Position numbers and translations under genes: made by a program | The notes under the pieces: model-generated | Database searches by the model: none | Seen by the model: the letters and a program-made list of their open reading frames with translations, nothing else | What the model was told of the DNA's origin: nothing | Shown here: positions 58,092 to 64,000 of the stretch, one piece after another | Layout of the letters: each line of letters starts with the position of its first letter | How positions within the stretch are numbered: position 1 is the first letter of the stretch | Source of the DNA: Polytrichum commune | Lineage: Eukaryota > Streptophyta > Polytrichopsida > Polytrichales > Polytrichaceae | DNA length: 64,000 nt | Direction of reading: 5' to 3' | Assembly: GCA_950295325.1 (NCBI GenBank) | Contig: OX485803.1 | Location: forward strand, 26,972,001-27,036,000

Positions 58092-58563
58092 GTCAGTCCC
58101 TTATCCTCCTTCTTCATGTTTTGTTACTCGTCCGCACATCCTCCACACATCATCGCAAGTTTCAATGGCCGTTTAATTTTCAGCATTAAGATCTGTCGTG
58201 TTATGTGGTTCCATTTTCATGTTCTCCAACTTCTACCGATTAGATTTGCCAAAAAAAAATTTGTGTTGCATTAGCAAATCTACAATGAAGCATCACAAAA
58301 ATTGGAGTGAAAATCGGACCTCCCATGATTTAGTAATGGTTATTGGAAGTTCATGTTTGTTGATTTCTTGATTGAATACACAAGTCCTCTCAAACATGTG
58401 CATTATTAAGGTGGGATAGTTAATCAAACTTGAAGACGTCGTCCAATCTTTTTTAAACATGTTTTTTTTATGGTGTTTGTTCTTTGATTGTCACTTAACC
58501 ACACACAAATCAAATGTAGGGGTCCAACTAAGAAAAGTAACCAAATAGCATCTGCATACCTTA

Positions 58564-59062
58564 GGGCCACTTCACACACGAATCTGAGAGCCTGTGACCA
58601 TTACACTTCAAGCACTCTCATTGGTGGAAAAGGCAGAGTTGATTGAAGTTCACTTCACACTACACTTGAGGGACCAATGGAGTATGTGAATGCAAGGTGG
58701 ATGTAAAGTCTACATGGATTCTTATATGGCATCGAATGGATCATGTTTCATGGTCACTTGGATTATTTTCAAAAACCACCTCTTGGAGGTAGGCCTAACA
58801 CAAAACTGGGAGATCATGGCACTCCAAATGCTCACAACCATTGATTTATTCTATTTTATCATGTGTGAGGACCCACATGAATAGAAATTCATTGAAATAG
58901 CATTTGGTTGAGGGCCCAGTCACATATGACTTCACACTACACTTGAGGATCCGTGACCGCACTACATGAGTTTGGCGGTGTCTTGGGACGGCCTATGGAC
59001 ACTTTCTTTTGGGCTCTCACGATATCATGGTCACGGCTCTTGGCTCGTGTGTGAAGTGGCCC
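58564..59062 (-). mobile_element. PIF/Harbinger-type MITE, copy 2 (499 bp)
   Basis: Ends GGGCCACTTCACAC on both sides, TTA duplication at 58561..58563 and 59063..59065. Full-length match in reverse to 28127..28624. It lies in intron 1 of the membrane protein gene. Confidence 0.9.
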
Positions 59063-59644
59063 TTAGCTAGGTAGTCTTGTTGGTGAAGATACTCATCAAC
59101 GGCATGATGGTGTGTATGTCGAATACAAATTTGGGCATTGTGTTTCAGAGTTTGACTTGATGCATTTCTAAACCTGGCATTTAAACATGGCCTTTGGTCA
59201 ATTCAAATCTCTTGGAAACCACCACTGTATAAATTTTGGTAGGTCAGCTTTCCATTCCGTCAATGGTGACCAACTTCTCAACTGCACATAATGTGTTCCA
59301 TCTGTGATTGTCTCGTGGGTTTCTTCGTAGTAAACCCATCGACTGGGCAACGATGGGTTTTCTACTCCACATGCCTGTCAGTTTTCTACAAAATTAAATT
59401 CTCATCCTGGATGCCTAGATTTCTAACCACCACATGGCATGCTGTCGATGCTCAAGAGTTTCCCCTGGAAGTCAAAAGATTCCTTCCATAGCCTAACATG
59501 TACAGTGTATACAACCCCTCTACTGTTGATTCTCAACGTGTTACCGTACATTTCGGTCAGTTTTGAACACTGATATGATGAAATAATCATTTCCAAGATT
59601 AGAATTTAATAGCACACTCAGCCTATGACATCATACCACATGCC

Positions 59645-59790
59645 ACATAAAAAATTCAGACAATCATAGTTACAATTGATTATACACAATACTAACAAGC
59701 ATGTACCCTTTCCAAGCATGTACCTGAACCCTACATGCTTGTTAATTTGTACATAAACAATTGTAACTATGATTGTCTAATTTTTTAATG
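59645..59790. repeat. Imperfect hairpin of about 60 bp per arm
   Basis: The arms read AATTCAGACAATCATAGTTA and on to CAATTG, TAACAAGCATG, and in reverse from the right AATTAGACAATCATAGTTAC and on to CAATTG, TTAACAAGCATG, with a few mismatches and a loop of about 30 nt. It is in an intron. It could be a tiny MITE or a small-RNA precursor. The words CAAGCATGTACC and ACCCTTTCCAAG are repeated beside it. Confidence 0.6.
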
Positions 59791-60049
59791 TGTTCAAGTA
59801 CACAGTACCCTTTCCAAGCATGTACCAATATACACATGTCTCCTAATATTTCAGAGGTGTACATTGTAGAGTCTAGACAGAGCAAAAAGACCCGAAGTTT
59901 TATTTTTTCAAATTTGTCGCATGTAGGTATTAGACCCTTTTGCATGTAGGCTTGGGGAGAGCCTGCTGCTCCCTCATATTCACATTGAAGTTATTCCAAG
60001 GTTTTTGACATGGCCCATGGGTTATGAAGGTCTCTCTTACAGTAAGTGG

Positions 60050-60740
60050 GACTAATTCAATCACTTATTCTAATCAGGCACCTACATGTGACTGATGTGT
60101 AGTTAGGTGTGGATCTAAGAATGGACAAAAAATAGACATGTTTTTATCATAAATTGAAATATGTGTTCAAAATTTGTTAGCTTAATTTTAGGTTCAAATA
60201 GTAAATGGAATTGCGGAGATTTATGTGATTAACTAAGCATTAGGTAGTTGGTTGGATGAGTTTGAATACCCTCTTGAGAATTTGGGGGTCAAGAAGGTTG
60301 AGGCTAGTAGGTCGAAAAAAATTTGGGTCCCAAATTTCCAGGAGGGTGGCTGGAGCCCGGGCGAGTCCCACCAACTACCTTATGTAGCCGATTCAAGCCA
60401 TTGGATTGAGTCTACATCTAATAGGGCTTCGTTGGTGATGACATAGATGCTTTTGAATTCACTATCAACATGGTAGGTGCAAAGGATTTTGGTTGGTGAG
60501 AAGCAAGAATATCCTACAAGATTGTAAAGTATCTTTGCATATCCTCACAAAATGAAGGTCAAAATTTTTGGTGTCGGGGACCTCGCCCTTAATACCAACC
60601 AAAATTTGACACGTTGGCGAGCAGTACTAGGTCAAAATCCAATGTAAAGAAAGAGAATCTCCCCTTTGATAATGAATAAGGCATTCATATGAAATCCAAA
60701 ATTATGAGGAAATTGAGATCTAGAATTGCTAATAATCTCA
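60050..60740 (-). repeat. Reverse copy of the GAGCACATA interspersed repeat
   Basis: Parts 60050..60260 and 60640..60740 match, in reverse, blocks of the copies at 25.1 kb and 37.3 kb (TAATGAATAAG and AAAGAGAATCTCC). The middle is not matched in this window. Confidence 0.4.
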
Positions 60741-60983
60741 TACTAATTGTGCTCTTAGCATCCTAGGAGAGGTGGGTGCAGAGATGAATGCATTCATTTT
60801 GAACCCATTGGCATTACTAAGGAGATGTACAATGTTATGAAACGAAGTGAAACTGATCTTAAAGTCTTATGGAACTAAAAATACATTAAGATGGTGTCAA
60901 AAAGGCTAATTCCCTCGAGTATCGGAGTGCACTGGCCTCAGTAAGATAGAAGCTAATACCGTTTACGTTGTGTCGGTGTGCAG

Positions 60984-61748
60984 GAACAAAAAGAGTTTTT
61001 TGGGTTGAGATTCACCCCACTCACGCCCGAAGCCCTCCACCTCGTCTTCCTCGTCCTCAACATGGTGCCTTTGGCCTGGCTGAACACCGTCGTGTGTGCC
61101 CGGGGTGTAATCAACATCTACGCACAGCAAAACCTCGCAAGCTCGCTCAAAGACAGCTACGAAGGCCTTCCATGGGGGGCGTTGAGAGTGATCGCCACTC
61201 AAGTGTGGTTTTACCTCGCCTGGTCCCTCTTCATCGTGGCCCAAGCCTGCCTGGCCCCCTTGGATCCCCCCAACTCCTCCAACGTCTGGCTCATTCTAAC
61301 AAACGCCGTCAATCTAACGGGATTCGTCATCCTGCCTCTGCTCGTTTTCTGCTTCTTCTACCCCCTCCCTGCACAGCAGATTGCAGCATTGGAGCCCGGA
61401 AACTACGGCATCAAGGGGTATTTACGAGCAGCAAACTTGTTGACGGGGAAAAGAGTAACCTCCATTAACCTGGCCATGCTCACGTTCCTGTACGTGGTCA
61501 TCCTGAAGCTCCTGGTGGACTTTGCGCTCCAGAAATCGTTCCCCTTCTGGACGCAATTCCTGGCGTACCCGCCCCTCGTGTTGTTTGTCATTGCGATGTC
61601 GATATTTTGGCAGGTGGCATTCACAATCCTCTACCTCTCATGCGTGGCTCGCAATGACCCGGGTGTATTGACGAGCCTATTGAGCAGCTGCAAGGCCGTG
61701 AAGGAGGATGAAGAAGCTGCCGCGGAATTCACGACGGATCCCCTCCTT
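60984..61748 (+). CDS. Multi-span membrane protein, exon 2 (255 codons)
   Basis: The exon follows GTGTGCAG and reads EQKEFFGLRFTPLTPEALHL onward in phase with exon 1. It has about five hydrophobic segments: around VFLVLNMVPLAWLNTVVCA, IATQVWFYLAWSLFIVAQA, LTGFVILPLLVFCFFYP, LAMLTFLYVVILKLLVDFA and PPLVLFVIAMSIFWQVAFTI. Between the third and fourth lies EPGNYGIKGYLRAANLLTGK, which matches the loop of a plant family of uncharacterised membrane proteins (relatives of Arabidopsis At1g31130, sometimes labelled polyadenylate-binding protein 1-B-binding protein). The family has no established reaction. It should sit in an internal or plasma membrane. GC content is much higher than the flanks, as expected for real coding sequence. 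The exon ends at the strong donor CTT|GTAAGT. Confidence 0.88.
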
Positions 61749-61947
61749 GTAAGTATATACAATCCCTGATCTTAAATTGCAATTGTAAATTTAGACAAGG
61801 TAGATGATGCTAACCTGGTCACTTGAAGCGCTGAGTACGCACATTATTGCGAGATTGATAAAGTCTTAGATGCGTCTCGTTAGCAGTTGAAAGAGGATTC
61901 CAACTTTGCACCAAATTATGCCTTGTTTGAAGTTTGAATGTATGTAA

Positions 61948-62489
61948 GGGCCGCTTTACACCTAGAGGCCGGGCCAATTCCCCTTGAGGCCGATTGCATG
62001 AAATTTCAGCCCCTTTTGGGTTGGAGACCGGCCTCAACAACACATTATAATGAGATTATAATGGGGGCCAATTTTTCCATATGTAAAGGCCTTAGGGCCA
62101 AGAAGCTAGGCCGATGCAATAAATCTAGCATAATCCAACGGATCTAGCATAATCTAGGATAGAGCCGTTCATATTTCCACATAATCCAATGGATATGGTT
62201 CGCTAAAAAATCATGTTTTATTAAAAAATAAAAATAAAAATAATTTATTGAAATTTGACATTGGCCCCAAGGCCAAGAATTGGCCTTCCATTTTGGGTGC
62301 ACCCCCTTCAATGAGCTCAGGCCGTGTCATACCATGCATTTTTTGATTAAAAAATTCATACCACCAAATTAGCCCGGCCTCTAGGTGTAAAGGGGTTGGG
62401 GCCGATTTCAGCCTTTTGGCCAATCACAAGTGAGGATTTCAAGCCTCTTACACAACGAATTGGCCCGTCCTCTAGGTGTAAAGCGGCCC
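61948..62489 (+). mobile_element. PIF/Harbinger-type MITE (542 bp)
   Basis: Both ends read GGGCCGCTTTACACCTAG inward and agree over 33 bases with one mismatch. TAA duplication at 61945..61947 and 62490..62492. An additional internal copy of the right-end sequence (GGCCTCTAGGTGTAAAGG) lies at about 62373..62392, so the element may have formed by one end being duplicated. Confidence 0.92.
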
Positions 62490-63159
62490 TAAGTCATAAG
62501 GGTTCATAGATTTATAGGTAGATGACTTAAACCAACATGGGGCTTTGATGTTAACGTGGTGGATGTTCTCATGATTATTGTGTAGTTATTGGGGAAGGTT
62601 TTAGGGTGTTGGTTTTGGGTGGGGTGATAATTTTAGCATCATGTACCTTGGTGGATACAATTCATGTCAAATACACTATACATTTGTTGTAGTGTGGTCC
62701 ATTAAAAATGAGTGTCATGTTGATTAGAGTAGTGGCCTCCATGATTGTCCTATAGTAGCTAGTTTCCCATGCTAGGAGTCTTCTATGGTTGCCATCTAGC
62801 AATTGCAAGATCATGACCGTGAGTTGATGATGACTAGTGTGGACCGCACCAATTAGATGTATAGCGTATCATAGGGGAGAGTGAAAATGCAAAGTGACGT
62901 TGTATAGCCCATGTTTTCTTTATTTAAAACAATTTGAAACCTAAGTGTGACCTAGTTGGAATGTAATAACAACAAACTTGGGAGGGGCGTATTTTTATCA
63001 CATCCCCACAATAGTTGCCATGAACTAAATCATGGGTAGTCACACAATGAATGACCTCGTTTGTATACAAGGACTTTAAACACTTTACCACCCTAGGAAG
63101 GAATGGCAAGTGGAGGGTAAAGTGGATATTACAAATCATGTTATCTTCATCCTTTGTTC

Positions 63160-63400
63160 ACCAAGTGTTGTCCATTGTACCTCATGTTTCCCTAGGTAGT
63201 AAATCACCCAAGGAAGTGTTATGTGGAATGTAGCATATAGCAAACAAATGATGTTGTCTTTACCCTCTACTCTCCACTTTACCCCATGTTTCCCTAGGTG
63301 GTGAATTGCCCAAGGACGTGTTTTGTCCACTTTACCCCCACTCACCATGTATTATCCGCTTTACTCCATGTCTCCCTAGATGGTAAATTACCCAACTTGG
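63160..63400 (+). repeat. Three degraded repeat units of about 95-110 bp
   Basis: Each contains CCATGTTTCCCTAGGT (or a close form) followed by GGTAAAT-type and CACCCAAGGA-type words. Copies start near 63165, 63267 and 63351. Confidence 0.6.
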
Positions 63401-63946
63401 CTCCTTGTACTACTAGCTAGGTAGCACATTGCTCCATTGTTAGTTAGTGGACAAGATTCACGCGTGAATGTCTTGTGGACATCTTGAAAAGAAATGTATG
63501 TGGTTGTACAAAGGAGGAGTGAAGAGAAGAATTACATTGAACATCCAATCCAGTGTGGCTCACATTATTCATCATCGACCCACAATAATTTTCTTGAAAG
63601 TATTGGGTGATGACTAGGGGGAGTGTCATATGACACTTGGTGCTATATGATAAGTTGTGAAGACCACTCTAATTGACATGGCACACCAATTTTGATGGCA
63701 CACCAAATCAAATGTTTAGTGTAACTAGCATTATATTCAAAAAAAGGCAATGGTCTTCGAGGGCCCTCTATATCTTGTAATGCCCATTTTAGGATCATAT
63801 GTAAACTTAGACCAACTCGAAATTGAAGCAACACCATAATCCATGCCAGTGGCAACATGATTCCAAGTCGGAGTCGTATTTTCTTTTCCTTTTTGTTGTT
63901 GTAGCATGACAAACTAAAGGGCCTAACTTTTGTTGCTTTTTTGTAG

Positions 63947-64000
63947 GCTGACAGAATGGAAGGAAATGAAGATGGAGTTGGACATGTCCTTGTGCCTGTG
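63947..64000 (+). CDS. Multi-span membrane protein, start of exon 3 (partial)
   Basis: After the acceptor TTTTTTGTAG the frame continues in phase as ADRMEGNEDGVGHVLVPV to the window edge. The gene continues beyond the window. 344 residues are visible in total. The acidic, soluble stretch after the last membrane span fits the family's cytosolic tail. Confidence 0.6.

Larger units (their letters stand above)
58092..60983 (+). other. Intron 1 of the membrane protein gene (2892 bp)
   Basis: It starts GTCAGT and ends GGTGTGCAG. Phase 0 is kept with both neighbours. It contains a GAGCACATA repeat fragment (58430..58540), the MITE at 58564..59062, the hairpin at 59645..59790 and a reverse GAGCACATA copy (about 60050..60740). 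No gene within. Confidence 0.75.
61749..63946 (+). other. Intron 2 of the membrane protein gene (2198 bp)
   Basis: It starts GTAAGTATA and ends TTGCTTTTTTGTAG, phase 0. It contains the MITE at 61948..62489 and a degraded tandem repeat at 63160..63400. Confidence 0.75.

Noticed and set aside
60968-61468. Second plus-strand frame across exon 2 of the membrane protein gene
   Set aside because: Overlaps the clearly coding frame. Arg/Pro-rich composition is typical of an off-frame reading.

Overview
The window reads as nuclear DNA of a land plant with a large, repeat-rich genome. The evidence is a plant-type glutathionyl-hydroquinone reductase, a nuclear tRNA-Gly with Pol III signals, a plant multi-span membrane protein gene with introns of 2-3 kb, Ty3/gypsy and LINE-like relics, and many PIF/Harbinger-type MITEs. 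I cannot place it more closely. Genes are sparse: I support four protein-coding loci (one probably decayed), one tRNA gene and one transposase gene.

Layout. 0.4-3.4 kb: a glutathionyl-hydroquinone reductase gene on the minus strand, one coding exon (466..1452) plus a probable 5' UTR exon across a 1.4 kb intron that holds a 63-bp minisatellite. 3.4-6.1 kb: MITEs and an interspersed repeat. 6.1 kb: tRNA-Gly(GCC) carrying an 11-nt insertion exactly where a tRNA intron belongs. 6.2-15 kb: no recognisable gene. 15.0-16.1 kb: a 116-residue membrane protein gene (minus) with a triplicated ~240-bp repeat just upstream. 16.2-31 kb: MITEs, a LINE-like ORF1 relic, tandem duplications and interspersed repeats. 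31.7-33.6 kb: a triplicated ~325-bp repeat followed by a diverged, probably broken paralogue of the 15-kb membrane protein. 35-46.6 kb: several DNA transposons with recognisable ends, one of them nested, and a small two-hairpin insertion flanked by 14-bp direct repeats. 48.3-51.6 kb: a complete pogo/Tigger-like transposon (TA target duplication, 21-bp TIRs, DDE transposase) that contains a DEAD-box helicase exon in antisense. 39.2-40.2 kb holds a non-autonomous element with closely related ends. 52.5-55.6 kb: inverted duplicated repeat plus a decayed Ty3/gypsy reverse transcriptase-RNase H. 56.4 kb: a fold-back element with 55-bp perfect arms. 57.1-64 kb: a higher-order tandem repeat followed by the first three exons of a multi-span membrane protein gene that runs off the window, with MITEs in both introns.

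Two themes stand out. Each host protein gene has a tandem-repeat array in its immediate 5' region or 5' intron, with four unrelated repeat units. The DNA transposons fall into a few TIR families (GGGCC-type and GAGC-type with TAA/TTA duplications, CCGTAG-type with TA duplications, and ACTACACT-type), so an autonomous pogo-like element and a possible dependent sit within 10 kb of each other. All functional calls rest on motif recognition by eye; no database search was made.
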